A stretch of DNA of 64,000 nucleotides from assembly GCA_963978895.1 (NCBI GenBank), contig OZ022240.1:5003680-5067679 (forward strand), written 5' to 3'. The DNA is from Erpobdella octoculata (Eukaryota; Annelida; Clitellata; Hirudinida; Erpobdellidae). The translations under genes were made by a program, and so were the position numbers. Under the pieces are notes generated by a model. That model ran no database searches and had not been told where the DNA came from. It saw nothing but the letters and a program-made list of their open reading frames with translations. Of the stretch, positions 24,238 through 35,866 are shown piece after piece; the stretch's first letter is position 1; the number at the start of each line of letters is the position of its first letter.

Positions 24238-25489
24238 TTATTCGCAGGTGAAATTTGGTTCCGTCCCCGGATTGACGCTGAATGCAGTACAGCTGCCCGG
24301 GCACTTGAGCTGTTGAGAATATCATTAATTAATTTTTAAATATTTTTTATTATGAATTAAATTATTACTGGAAATGAATATTGTAATGAAACGAATTGAA
24401 ATCAAGGACCTCTTGGCAAGGATCCCTGCACAGGCAAGTGGAACAGCCGTTGCTGTCAACGTAGAAACCACTCTCTGGGCATTGGTTTGTGCAGCTCATT
24501 TCAGGACATTGTTCAACTGAAAGAAAATTATTATTTTTATTATTTAGTTTTAAATTGTGCTAAAACGTTTGAGATAAATACAATTAGTACTTCAAGTCAA
24601 GAAATTAAAATCGTTACAAATACATTGAAATTCATCTAAATGCTTAAATAATACTTGTGAATAATCTGTAATCTATAGCTCTATTTAAAATTGCAAATAA
24701 AAGTAAAAATACGCTTTGAAGATCAATAAAAATTTTGAGATGATTCAGTTAAATCCTTCAAATCATTATAACCAAAATGAAATCAAATTAGAATCGTAAA
24801 AACCTAAAAGTTTGTAAAACATGAACATTAATTTCTAACATGGCTTGCAAGTTGCTGTTTTCCCGATGACTTTTTTGTCATACAAGACTGACTCCAAAAC
24901 ACAAGCTTCTCCAGATTTGCATATGCTTCCCTGTTTCAAGTTTCAAATATTTGTTTCATTAAATTCATATAACCTACAAATAATTCAATAAATACAATTG
25001 TGAAAACTTACTCTTGGTGGACATCTAGTCAAGCAGGTTGAGCAGGTACATTTCTTGTCTTGAGAACGAACCAAAACGGGCTGGTGACATGGCATTGTGT
25101 TCTTTGGACATGGCGGACACACGGTCGATCCTGTTCAGAAAACAAAGACGTTGAGAGTAATGTTGTATGTTGAATTCATTATGAAAAAATTAAATAATTA
25201 TACAATCATTATAAACAAATAGATATACAATCTGAACAATAAAATTTTTGCATGCAATAAATCTCTGTGGAAAACCGATGTGTTTTTTGCAGTAGGACAA
25301 AGTAATTTAAGTTCAATGTGGGCAAGCATGTGCATTACACACACAAATTGTCTATTTTAAACATTTTATGATGCGTTTGCTATAAAAACGGGAAAATTAA
25401 CTGAAAACACCCAAAACCGTAGACCTACCGAAATCCAGATAGCAAATTGCCAAGAACACCAACGCAAAACATAACTTTCTAATAAACAT
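24238..25489 (-). CDS. Antistasin-like cysteine-rich secreted protein, copy 1
   Basis: Five exons, given in gene order: 25,429-25,489; 25,012-25,130; 24,840-24,930; 24,410-24,516; 24,238-24,309 (TAA). Phases agree and give 149 residues. Exon 1 is a signal peptide (MFIRKLCFALVFLAICYLDF). Exon 2 has CPPCPKNTMPCHQP and CTCSTCLTRCP. Exon 3 has a Cys-poorer segment (ICKSGEACVLESVLYDKK). Exon 4 is an antistasin-type core, CPEMSCTNQC then GFYVDSNGCSTCLCRDPC, fitting the C-x4-C-x3-C-x3-G...D-x2-GC-x2-C-x-C family pattern. Exon 5 ends in NPGTEPNFTCE. Antistasin domains are known serine-protease inhibitor modules; inhibition here is inferred. It is the most diverged of four paralogues. Confidence 0.85.
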
Positions 25490-25595
25490 TGCTTGAAATT
25501 ACCGAAGAAACTTGAACAAAATACCAGAAAACAAAGTTATTTCAATCAAGTCAAATTCGAATTCTAACTGCAACAGCAACCGATCTGGCGAGTTA

Positions 25596-25667
25596 TTTAT
25601 AAAACTCGAGTGGCCTATCTCATCTGGTACCTACGTAGTACAATCGATTCTTTCGTACCAATAAACA
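25596..25667 (-). promoter_or_regulatory. Promoter of antistasin-like copy 1
   Basis: On the minus strand, in order: TGTTTATTGG (forkhead-like, 25,658-25,667), CAGATG E-box inside GTACCAGATGA (25,621-25,626) and TATAAA (25,596-25,601), about 107 bp before the ATG. The same order occurs upstream of copies 2 and 3. Confidence 0.65.
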
Positions 25668-25961
25668 TGTCAATCACATTCCACCAGTCTACAAGTTTTT
25701 CATTATTAATTTTTAAATAATTAGTTGTCAGGAAAAAAGTTGTTTTTGACGTGATAATTTTTTCTAATAAAAATTTCTAGCACAAACGGAAAAGTTAACT
25801 TTAGTCTACTTTAAAATGTTGATCTTCAAAGCTTTAAAAAGTTTTATTATTGAAACACGTTAGAAATAAAAAAAATAGTTTTAATTAAATTTGAAAACAA
25901 CTAATTTGAATAAAAACAATGCATTAAAAGTATTAAAATATGCAACTTAAACGCCTCCAAT

Positions 25962-26556
25962 GTGTAGAAAGGCAGGCAGGTAGATAGGTAGGTAGATAGG
26001 TAGGTAGGTAGGTAGGTAGGTAGGTAGGTAGGTATGTACATAGGTAGGTAGGCAGGTAGTTGGGTAGTTGGGTAGGTAGGTAGGTAGGTAGGTAGGTAGG
26101 TAGGTAGGTAGATAGATAGGTAGGTAGGTAGGTAGGTAGGTAGGTAGGTAGGTAGGCAGGTAGGTAGGTAGGTGGTAGGCAGGCAGATAGGTAGGTAGGT
26201 AGGTAGTTAGGTAGGTAGGTAGTTAGGTAGGTAGGTAGGTAGGTAGGTAGGTAGGTAGGTAGGTAGGTAGGTAGGTAGGTAGGTAGGTAGGTAGGTAGGT
26301 AGGTATGTAGGTAGGTAGGTAGGTAGGTAGGTAGGTAGGTAGGTAGGTAGGTAGGTAGGTACATAGTTAGGTAGGCAGATAGTTGGGTAGTTGGGTAGGT
26401 AGGTAGGTAGGTAGGTAGGTAGGTATGTAGGTAGGTAGGTAGGTAGGTAGGTAGGTAGGTTGGTAGGTAGGTAGGTAGTTGGGTAGTTGGGTAGTTGGGT
26501 AGTTGGGTAGTTGGGTAGGTAGGTAGGTGGGTAGGTAGGTAGGTGGGTCGGTACAT
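25962..26556. repeat. (GGTA)n tetranucleotide array
   Basis: About 595 bp of TAGG/GGTA with GTTGGGTA and GGCA variants. The poly-(TYLP) frame on the minus strand is an artefact. Confidence 0.97.
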
Positions 26557-27395
26557 CTGTGTTTCAACAACATTGCCACAGTGCATATCTGAACGTCAGA
26601 TCGAACCGATAAAACGGGTGGCAGATGCAACTGCGTTGATAGCAATTTGTAGCAATAAATTTGAGTAATTACAATCATGTTTATCAAACTAAATATATAG
26701 ATTATGCATCTCAACAGACACCAGAAAGAAATTTTTCGCTTTAGCCATCGTAGACTGTAATTGAGCTTTCAACAATTTCAACAAAGTTGAAACTGAGAAA
26801 TCAAAAGCATTGCACAATTTAATCCGTGTTTTCTTTCATTCGTAGTATATATACATGATTTTAACTATAATAAATTTATACTATGTAAACTACAGTTCAT
26901 GAGACTCGTTTAGGTACGATATCTCGAACTTTAACTGCTGCCATGAAATGAATGCGTTGAAATGTTTCCATAACCTAATAGTAGGATGGCTAGTACCTAA
27001 CTATTTACCACATCTTAACGGAAATATTTATGACTCATGAAATATATTTATATTTATACGTAAATACATAACGGATCTATGGGCGGCATCCGTTCTGTAT
27101 CAACCCACCAGATTATATTGATGAAAATATAATAAGCGGTTTTTTGACAGAATTAATTACTTTTTGAGAATAATTTAAAAAACAATAGAACCGTTACAAA
27201 CTTTGATTTTCGTAAATGCTTTATATATTGTAATTTTTTGCTATTCAATTTTTGATAATTCTAAGTCTACAAAATAGAAAAACCTTGACCACAGTTTTCT
27301 TATTACTTGATATGTGAATTACCCATGTGAGAATTGAAAAAATGAGAAACTTTCGGATCGAATTCACTTTTGTGACTGATTAGCTGAAAAGTTTT

Positions 27396-27608
<213 letters not shown>

Positions 27609-28015
27609 GAATGTTTTTTAATACACATTATTTATTTGAAAAATTAAATGTTGTTCGTTTAAAATAAGTAAAAATTGATGATTTATTTTTCTGAAGTAAA
27701 TTTGTTTTTTTTTCTAACAGTTAAAAAATTTAAAAAAATGTTTATATCTCAGTTGAATTTTGTCCAATCACTTGAAAAATCTAAAAAAAATGCGTTATCG
27801 GACTATACTGTTATATTTTAAAAATGAGCTTATACACATGTTGTATGTGTATAAGCTCATTTTTTCAAGTAAAACAAGTAGGAGACAATTTCTTTTAATC
27901 AGATCAATTAAAGTTAACTATTAGCTAGTTAAATTTATTGCTAATTGGTTAAATAAAATAAAGTTAAATAATAATTAATTAAATCAATTGAAGTTAATTA
28001 TTTAATTTATTTTAA

Positions 28016-29263
28016 TTAGGCAACTGGTAAAGGGTCTTCGCATTTGTATACCGGTTCTGTTCCCGGGTCTGTACTGGTACCAATGCAGGTACCTAAACAA
28101 TCGAGCTGTTTAGAATAAATTAGGTTATTTTGTTTAAAATACTATTTGTTCAAACGTTGCTAATTTATTAGGTTATCAAGATTGAAACTAACTTGAAATA
28201 AAGCTAACAGACTAACCTCTTTACACGGGTCCATACAATGACAAGTAGAGCATCCGTTGGCATCCCGATAGAAACCACTTAGAGGACATTTGAGTTCACA
28301 AGTTATTTTAGGACAGCTTTTGACTGAAAAAATTTGTTTGACTATAATAGGTCATAATTCTATAACACAGTAAATTGTAACCTGAAATATTGAAAAAAAT
28401 TGTTTTAACTTGTAGAAAATCAAACAATATTGTAAATTTTATTATAAATTTTTGAGATGCTTTTTTTGCAACGAATAATATAATAGTTTAAGACGTATAA
28501 ACATAAACTGTTGAACATCTCTTTCAATGAAAGTTATTTTCCAGTGATCCTAAAAGCCAAAATTGTTTAAAAAAAATAACATATAACATCTTACACGGAA
28601 TGCAATCTGCTGTTTTTCCGATTTCTCTTTTCTCATAAAAAACTGATTTCAAAACACAGGCTTGTCCCACTTTGCATACATTTTCCTGTATGAAAAAAAT
28701 TATTTTTCATAGCACTAGTTAATTTCCAATAGCAGCTGAAGCAATAAACGGATTGAAACTTACTCTTACTGGGCATCTTGTTAAACAAGTAGAGCAGGAA
28801 CACTCTTGGTTTTCTGAACGGACTCTTATTACTTCATGGCATGGCATCGTGTTACTGGGACATGAAGGACACGCAGTAGACCCTGACACAAAATTATTAA
28901 CAATACAGTTTTTTAATTACTAATAATCAATATCGATGTAATAATACTTGAATTAATTTTTTTATTTTGCATTTTTAACTATTTTTCAATTATATTTAAT
29001 TTAGTTCAATTTATTGAATCATTAACAAATATTTATTATAACAAAAAATAATTTTTTTATAACTGAAAAATTTAAATAATTATAAAACAAAAAATAACTG
29101 AACAAAAAACCAGATATCTTTTTTAATTAATGTTAGACAATTAGATATTCTGATTAATATAAATTTATTTGCTATCAAAAACAAAATAAATGTCAGTCTT
29201 ACCAAAATCAACGTAGAATGCTGTCAAGACCGTGGCCACAAAACAGAAGCTTTTGGCATGCAT
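28016..29263 (-). CDS. Antistasin-like cysteine-rich secreted protein, copy 2
   Basis: Exons in gene order: 29,203-29,263; 28,764-28,882; 28,595-28,685; 28,217-28,323; 28,016-28,105 (TAA). This gives 155 residues with exon sizes 61/119/91/107/90. The signal peptide is MHAKSFCFVATVLTAFYVDF. Exon 2 has CPSCPSNTMPCHE and CSCSTCLTRCP; exon 3 has VCKVGQACVLKSVFYEKR. The exon 4 antistasin-type core is CPKITCELKC then GFYRDANGCSTCHCMDPC. Exon 5 ends TDPGTEPVYKCEDPLPVA. The extracellular protease-inhibitor role is inferred from family resemblance. The ATG was chosen because it opens the hydrophobic signal sequence and falls at the same exon position as in the paralogues. Confidence 0.88.
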
Positions 29264-29351
29264 AGCTAGATATTTTAAACTGCAATGTTGAACACTGTAT
29301 TAAAATATAAAATAACCAACCTATCTGCAATTCCTAGATAAAGTAGGTGTA

Positions 29352-29412
29352 TTTATAAAGGTCTATTGCCATATCATCTGGTACGAAATGAAAATTTGCG
29401 TGCCAATAAACA
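29352..29412 (-). promoter_or_regulatory. Promoter of antistasin-like copy 2
   Basis: TGTTTATTGG at 29,403-29,412, CAGATG in GTACCAGATGA at 29,375-29,380 and TATAAA at 29,352-29,357, about 90 bp before the ATG. Same order as copies 1 and 3. Confidence 0.65.
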
Positions 29413-30194
29413 TGTCATTAAATTAACACCACCGGTTTTAATGTTGTGTAAGATTTTTTTTATAAGAAAAAAGTAAAAAACATTTATGATTATAAATAAT
29501 TTGTATTAAAAATTGAAATTGTTTTTAAATTAAAATAAAACGTTTTTATTTAGCAAATTAGAATTCGTTTTTATAAATCTTTTTAAATAACTTTCTAAGA
29601 CACTTCACAAAATGATTTTTTGGGAAACAAAATTAAAATGTTATATGAAAAAAAACACAAACAATCTCTTCAAAACACCATAGCATAGCACTTGGATTTT
29701 TTAATGTTTTTCCAACTTTGCCGCAATACACTTCTTTCATAACAAGAGATTGAACAGATCAAGCGAGTGACAGGTGCGGGTGCGTGTTGTAAACAATAAA
29801 ATTAAAATTAAACAGTTATAGTCCTACTTATGAATTTAACATATATTATAAGAGACAAGGTAGCCAAAATTTTGGTTAATTGGACTTTTTTATATTTAGC
29901 AATGAAGTAACTGTAACCATACTTTTTCCCCACCCTGGATGAAAAAAATGTTCATAGAGCAGTTTAAAGTTTTACTTCCATGTTAATATTGTTTTAGTCA
30001 CTTGTCTATAATTTTACCAGAACATCTATGTTACAAATAAACAATATTGGGAAATTTAGCAAACAAACAATTTTTATGTGGATTTAGGACAAACAGAAAT
30101 GTTTAACAACAAGTTTTATATTTACGCAACCGATGATAAGACAACATATTGTTTACGGATCGTGTGTGGAAGATGTTTATTAGTTTTACATAAA

Positions 30195-30440
30195 AATTGG
30201 TAAAAAAAACTTGTAGGATCGTTACGATCGAGATCCTTTTTTTTCAAGAGAGGTGTTAACGATGAAATTTTGTAGCAGCTTGAAATAAAGAGTTGCAAGA
30301 CGAGCAATCAGGACCGAGAACGCGTCGGGACAGGATTTAATGACGAGAGCTGGATTGTGATAAATAGGAGATGACTTTACCGGCATCGAGTTTATCAGTC
30401 GTCCAACCTCATCCAAAGTCGGAGTATATAGGCAGTATAG
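30195..30440 (-). mobile_element. LINE fragment, region before the reverse transcriptase
   Basis: The minus strand encodes DEVGRLINSMPVKSSPIYHN and SLTPLLKKKDLDRNDPTSF in two frames separated by a frameshift. These match the usual linker just before RT motifs in Jockey/CR1-like LINEs. It abuts block A and belongs to a different copy from the LINE at 30,680-33,965. Confidence 0.65.
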
Positions 30441-30679
30441 ATGCGGTCCCGTTTAAGCACCGTCAGCGTAGAAAGCATCGAATTTGCAATAAGGCAGCCT
30501 GGATGAAATAGCAGTTTTAACGGACTGAATCTGTGTGTCGCACATTGTTCGTCCCCCTTTGTCATTATAAGCCACGGTTGTTGTCTGAAGTAAGCAACGT
30601 ATAGTCGACCATCTTGCTATCGAACACGACAGCGAGTCTCGAATCTTGAGAAGAACTCCGTTTATTCGTTTATTAATGA

Positions 30680-33600
30680 AAACAGGAGACAATGCGCCCC
30701 TGTGCACACAAGACCAGATTAAAAACAAAAAAAAATAAATTGAGTACTAAGAATACTAAATTCAGTTTTGAGATAAAAATGTTTACATATTTATACAAAA
30801 TTCTATTTAAAAAGTTTCTATCCAGAAGTGAATTTGAATTGTCGGGCAGAGCGTAGTTATGTTGACGTTGCCGTAAATTATATTCATGGTCGGCAGACCC
30901 AGCTTGTAGAACACCGCGAAGCACGTGATTCGGACACCTTTGGATTTGTTTGAACAGCGCATCATCAGCTGCCTCACACTGTTGCTCAAATGTGCGAATG
31001 TCAGTCGGACAAAAGCCAGTACGGATTCCTTTTGCCAAGTAGTTTTCGAGCCGATCTCGGTCCGCAGCACTGGTGAATCCCTACCAGGCAGGGGAAGCAT
31101 ATGTCAGCCTGGATATGATCACAGACCGGAAAACTGCATGGAGAACTGTTTCGTTTGCCCCATGGGCACGCAATGTTTGCAGGGCAAACAGTGTTCGTGC
31201 GCATGTAGATAAGACCTTATCGATGTGATTTGGCATTGAGAAATTATTGGAAAGTGTACCCCCAGTATCTTTATTTTATTAGATCGGGTGATACCAGGAA
31301 TGCAATGCGGTAGAACAATAGAGCGCCTGGTTCTTGGTTTCCCTAAGACTATTTCAACTGTTTTAAAATTGTTCAGCTTGAGATTGTTTTTCACTGCTCA
31401 GTCCCTAATTCTGGTAAGCTCCTCCTCTCTTGATTCCACCATGCTAGCTGGGATAATGAGGTAAGTATCGTCAGCAAACTTCACCAGAGCGTTCTGCGGA
31501 AGAGCTGTTTTCAAGTCTCCTGCGTTGACCACGTATGAAACTGGACTGATCCCAGATCCCTGGATTACACTTGCTCCAATCTCTAGAAATTCTAAAACTT
31601 CTCCATTGTAAACCGTACGATAGCATCGTTGCTCAAAGAAGCTCACCATCCAATTGTAGACCGAGTCCGGCATTTCAAGCATTGCAATCTTCGCGAGGAA
31701 GTGTGCTGTGCCGGACTGTGTCAAAGGCCTTACTGAAGTCCAGACAATAGACGACTACGTACGGATTCGTTGTCAAAAAATTAATGATTGTGTGCAGAAA
31801 TGAGATTATGGCAGCGGTGGTAGAACCTGTTGGGCGGAAAGCATACTGATCAGAGAAAGAGAGGGCGGGCGGTGGCTGGAATAGAGCTGAATAAATGTAG
31901 TTCCGAACCACCAGCTTTTCCATAAGCCTGGACAACACCGGGGTGATGGAAATTGGCCGGAAGTCAGATGGAACCAGCGGCACTGGAATCTTGTTAACTG
32001 GTCGTATGTAAGCACGTTTCCATTGGGTTGGAACATATGATGAGCCTATAGAACGGCTAAACAGTCGCGCAATTGGTTTCGCAAAAACCGGCGCCCCCAG
32101 ACGGAGAAACCATGATGGAAGATTGTCCAATCCAGTTGCGGTACTCAGGAGGCGGTCAAGGAGATGAAAGACATATTTTCCGTCCGTGAGATATCAGCAT
32201 AGTGGGCGTTGAGGCTTGTAGCCGTTACACCCACGGAAACCACCTCATGCCGACACCTATTCGAGAGTTGCCGAACTTTCTCCCACATCTCCTTTGAGTC
32301 CACCATCGATCAGTCGCAGCCGAGTAGAGTTCTTCTTTATGATGTCGGCACCGATCTTTTTTGCCATTGCACTGGCTTCATCCACTCTTCCCGCTCTCAT
32401 GAGCTTGTTTTTCCGTCGTAGGTTCGCTTTGATTGCGGCGTCAGGTATTCTGGATCATTTGATGTCATTGTCACTGTTCTCTCTGGATAGAATTTTTTAA
32501 GCAGACCAAGTGCAATTTCATAGAATTCGTTGAATTTTTTGTGTGGATCATTGTTTGTGGTTGGATCTGGATTAAAGTCTACATATTGGAGATTTTTTAG
32601 AAACAAGGCATTTTGTGAAGGTGATTTCTTCCTGTATGTATACTTAGTTTTAGCTTTGATGCCTGTTATTGGAGATCCAGAATAAGCAATTATAGCACTT
32701 TGGTCGCTTTTTGCAACAGAATTTACAATTTTTGTATCAGAGTAACATTGATGAGAGACATAAATTCAGTCCAGCTTGTTTACTCCTTTTGTTGGCTGAG
32801 AAACTATTGAGATGAGCCCAGTACGTTCAATAACATCTTGCTCTGGTAACTAATTGAAGTCACCAGCAAGTATTATGAGGGCATCTTGGTGAGTGGATGC
32901 GATTTCTTCTACTGCCTGCTCAGCGTAATGAAGCATATCTGATGACGTATAATTGTTTGGAGACGGAGGGTAATATATGGCACCAATGAAAATATTACCA
33001 ACAGTTCTTACCCACAGTATTTCGTACAGACAATTATCACCATGCTGTTTCCATAAGACTGGCTGCAGTGTTATTTATTTATTTATTTTTTTACTGAGAT
33101 TTAGCACACGCCTTTTCCAAGACAAGTCTTGCACAAAGGCGAGAAAGGGTCCTTGCAAAGGCAGCCATTTATAGGCGCTTATCCTTTTAGCAATGCGAGT
33201 GAACTCCTTGCTTAAGGGAGTTACGCTGGTGAGGCTCGAACTGCCGACTTAACGATCCACAGGCGAACGCTCTACCGCTCTGCCACCGAGCGTAGATTGC
33301 CACTCCACCCCCTCTCCTTCCATCCCTGTCTCGCGTGTAGTCCTGGATATCGAATGCTCCATCCGAGTGTTTGCTCTGTTTCAAATGACACTCCTTGATG
33401 ACTGCGACATCGATCTGGTATCCCGTAAGTTCTCCAGCAAGTGACTCCAGAGCATGAGGCTTAGCGATAGGGGCGGCGTTGAAAACATACAGCGTAGGAT
33501 ATTGGAAATTCTTATCTTTCTTACTATGTCCGACAGGTGAGCTCTGTTTACATCTATCCAAGCTGATTAAATATCTGGGCTTATCTCTGTATGTCAACGA

Positions 33601-33965
33601 AGCGCCCGGTTTCGAGAATGTACAACAGTTCCAATCGTAGTAATATCTGATGACTCTTCAACATTATGTGCCTGGGACTCGATCTGAGACCGACGACAGC
33701 GACAGGAATCAAGGAGTTCACTAGGTTGTTCGGTATTTCTCATTGGTAGAACTTCAGGAGAAATATCATGTCGAGCACGAGCACAAGCACCTGCGCGACA
33801 CCCTCTGTAGCGCCAGAACGGATGAGAATACTTGCAGAGTAGACGAAGTTTGCGAAGAGTAGAGATAATGTGATGGGCGGGTCGAATTGTTTCAACATTG
33901 CACCTTAATAACTCATCGCGAATCAGTATCACAGTCCGATGAAATTCCATTGTATCAGTGTGTTA
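30680..33965 (-). mobile_element. Degenerate non-LTR retrotransposon (Jockey/CR1-like LINE)
   Basis: Reading on the minus strand: a 5' segment with FWRYRGCRAG; an endonuclease domain (AGELTGYQIDVAVIKECHLK, GGGVAI, then IYYPPSPNNYTSSD and ILAGDFN near 32,860-33,060); a linker at about 32,400-32,600; reverse transcriptase blocks DFRPISITPVLSRLMEKLV, QYAFRPTGSTTAAIISFL, VYCLDFSKAFDTVRHS and the active-site-like FADDTYLI at 31,400-32,130; and a C-terminal tail (HNYALPDNSNSLLDRNFLNR) near 30,790-30,860. Stops and frameshifts break every domain, so it is dead. A SINE is inserted in the endonuclease region. Confidence 0.88.
33071..33297 (-). mobile_element. tRNA-derived SINE nested in a LINE
   Basis: On the minus strand: GGTGGCAGAGCGGTAGAGCG (A box), GGCAGTTCGAGCCTCACC (B box), AAGGAGTTCACTCGCATTG and an AAATAAAT-rich tail at 33,071-33,090. 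It separates the LINE endonuclease segment ending GGGVAI from the segment beginning LQPVLW. Confidence 0.85.
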
Positions 33966-34437
33966 TCCAGTCAAATCAGCATAAATAATAATCTTGTCAG
34001 CGTAGTGCTGGCATAGGGAGGCTTTGTTCGCAATGTCTTATGCATTGCGATAGGCAAAGCGGTCTTGTTCGCGATCATGAGGCTTCCATCTCCTCTCCAA
34101 ACGGCGAAGCTCCCGTTTTGCAAGAACAGCATCACGTGAGAGCCAACCGCCATGACGACAAGAATTAAAAGGAGTCAGCTTGGTGCGTGTCTGCGTAGGA
34201 GAGTGAACATTAAGAACGTCCATCACAACCCTATCGATCTGATTGGGAAACTCACTGGACGTTGCTGCTAGACTGGTGAATAAATCTGAGTTGTATATTT
34301 CCTCTTGAAACTTGCCTAGATCTATGGACTTAATGCTGCGAAAACTGTGTGTGATGGATGGATGGATGGTAAAACCGTGGAACTCCTTAACGACTGATGT
34401 TTTAAATTCCACAACTCTAACCCGCTTCAATTCAGCG
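33966..34437 (-). mobile_element. Second LINE fragment, endonuclease-RT linker
   Basis: An open minus-strand frame contains HSFRSIKSIDLGKFQEEIYN and LAKRELRRLERRWK, typical of the linker between endonuclease and RT in Jockey/CR1-like LINEs. It lies upstream of the 5' end of the neighbouring LINE, so it is a separate, truncated copy. Confidence 0.7.
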
Positions 34438-34595
34438 AACCAACTACTTAACTTTAATTAATTTTTCAGATTTCGGGTGCCTTAGAACATGACTAATCAA
34501 TTTTGTAAGTCATAATTTGTGTGCTTTTTTGTAGTCTAGCTCTTCTGCTCTCACATTTCTTTTGTTTTAAATGTTGCTGCTTGGTCATGTAAGCG

Positions 34596-35596
34596 GTGTC
34601 CGTCCGGACAATTCATTGCAGGACAATTCGTCGCGGACATCATTTTTTATTTAAGTAAAAAAAAACTTTTAATTTTTGAAGTCAAAAATGTGTATAATGA
34701 AACGTTTTTTTTTTATATTATGTATTTGTTTATTGTTTTATTGATTTCACACAAAATCAAAAGGCTATCAACCGCTTACATGGTTCTAGGACAATTCGTC
34801 GCAGGACAATTCGTCGCGGACATTTTGTCACAGGACAATTTGTCGCAAAAAAAACAGACAATTCGTCGCAGGACAATTCGTCGCAAACAAAACCTAAACA
34901 AATTGCACTTGATGCCAATAAACTGGAATGTGCTCTTTTTCATGTGATATCTGGGACTGCTACCAAGCTATCTGTAATGACGTTTCTCGCACTAAACAAC
35001 TCAGTTGAAGGATGGCACAATGCCTTGCACGGGCGGTTCAAATTGCACGAAACACTATCGAAGTTAGTAGTGAAACTACAAAATGAACAAAACATCAACC
35101 AAATGAAAGTTGAGCGTATGCTTGCAAGTGAAAGTCTTTTTCTGAGGAAAAAGAAATATTGAGATTTGGATTGTCGATTGCGTACTGCTGTGATGGATTA
35201 TGAGAATCGTTCATAGAGTGATTATTTGCGGGGATGCAGCCATAACATTACATTAATAGAGAAATCAATTAATTCTTGCAAAAATGTGTTTGTGTTAAAT
35301 TACTATCTTTTTCTTACGTGACGTGGATTTAATATTATATTATTCTAATTGATCAACACTTGATAATAATTAAGAGGCTATTTATATACTACGTACGCAC
35401 CGAGGGGAAGGAGGTGCGTCAAAAGTAAATGAGGCAGACAGGTGGCCCAAAGATCTGTCATAAATTTTTTTAGCTTTTCTCAAAATTATCATTTTTGGTA
35501 TTATTTTGAAAAACAAACAATATATAATAAATATAGTAACTATTAATTAACAATTGTTTGTTTTTCTGCAACGAATCGTCCGCGACAAATTGTCCG
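34596..35596 (+). mobile_element. MULE-like DNA transposon remnant
   Basis: The ends carry inverted GGACAATT(C/T)GTCGCGGAC repeats. Left, 34,596-34,640, repeats GGACAATTCGTCGC, with more copies at 34,790-34,890. Right, 35,565-35,596, reads inverted. An interior plus-strand frame at 34,944-35,162 has NNSVEGWHNALHGRF then KLHETLSKLVVKLQNEQ. I recognise this as the C-terminal part of transposases seen with FLYWCH or MULE domains in invertebrates. Only about 70 residues remain. Confidence 0.7.
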
Positions 35597-35866
35597 TTTT
35601 TAAAAATTTTATTAATATTTTTACATCTCATTTGAATTTTGTCCAATCACTTGAAAAATCTAACAAAATGCGTTGTAGTACACAACATGTGCTTATATGT
35701 TCAGTTTTTGAAGAAAAAACCACAGTAGGAGACAATTTCTTTTAATCAGATCAATTGAAATTAACTATTAGTTAGTTAAATTTCATGGCTAATTAGTTAA
35801 ATCAATTAAAGGTAATTATTAGTTAATTAATTCAATTAAAGTTAGTTAATTATTTAATTAATTCAA

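Larger units (their letters stand above)
27735..30190. repeat. Segmental duplication, block A
   Basis: Colinear with block B at about 35,605-38,415 once the LINE insertion in B is removed. It spans the whole antistasin-like copy 2 with 3' flank, promoter and about 800 bp of upstream sequence. The shared left edge is near TGAATTTTGTCCAATCACTT and the shared right edge near TTTACGGATCGTGTGTG. Confidence 0.9.

Noticed and set aside
25933..26586. A 217-codon TYLP-repeat protein on the minus strand
   Set aside because: A (GGTA)n array, with no homology or splice evidence.
32209..32500. Plus-strand small proteins
   Set aside because: Antisense shadows of a minus-strand LINE polyprotein.
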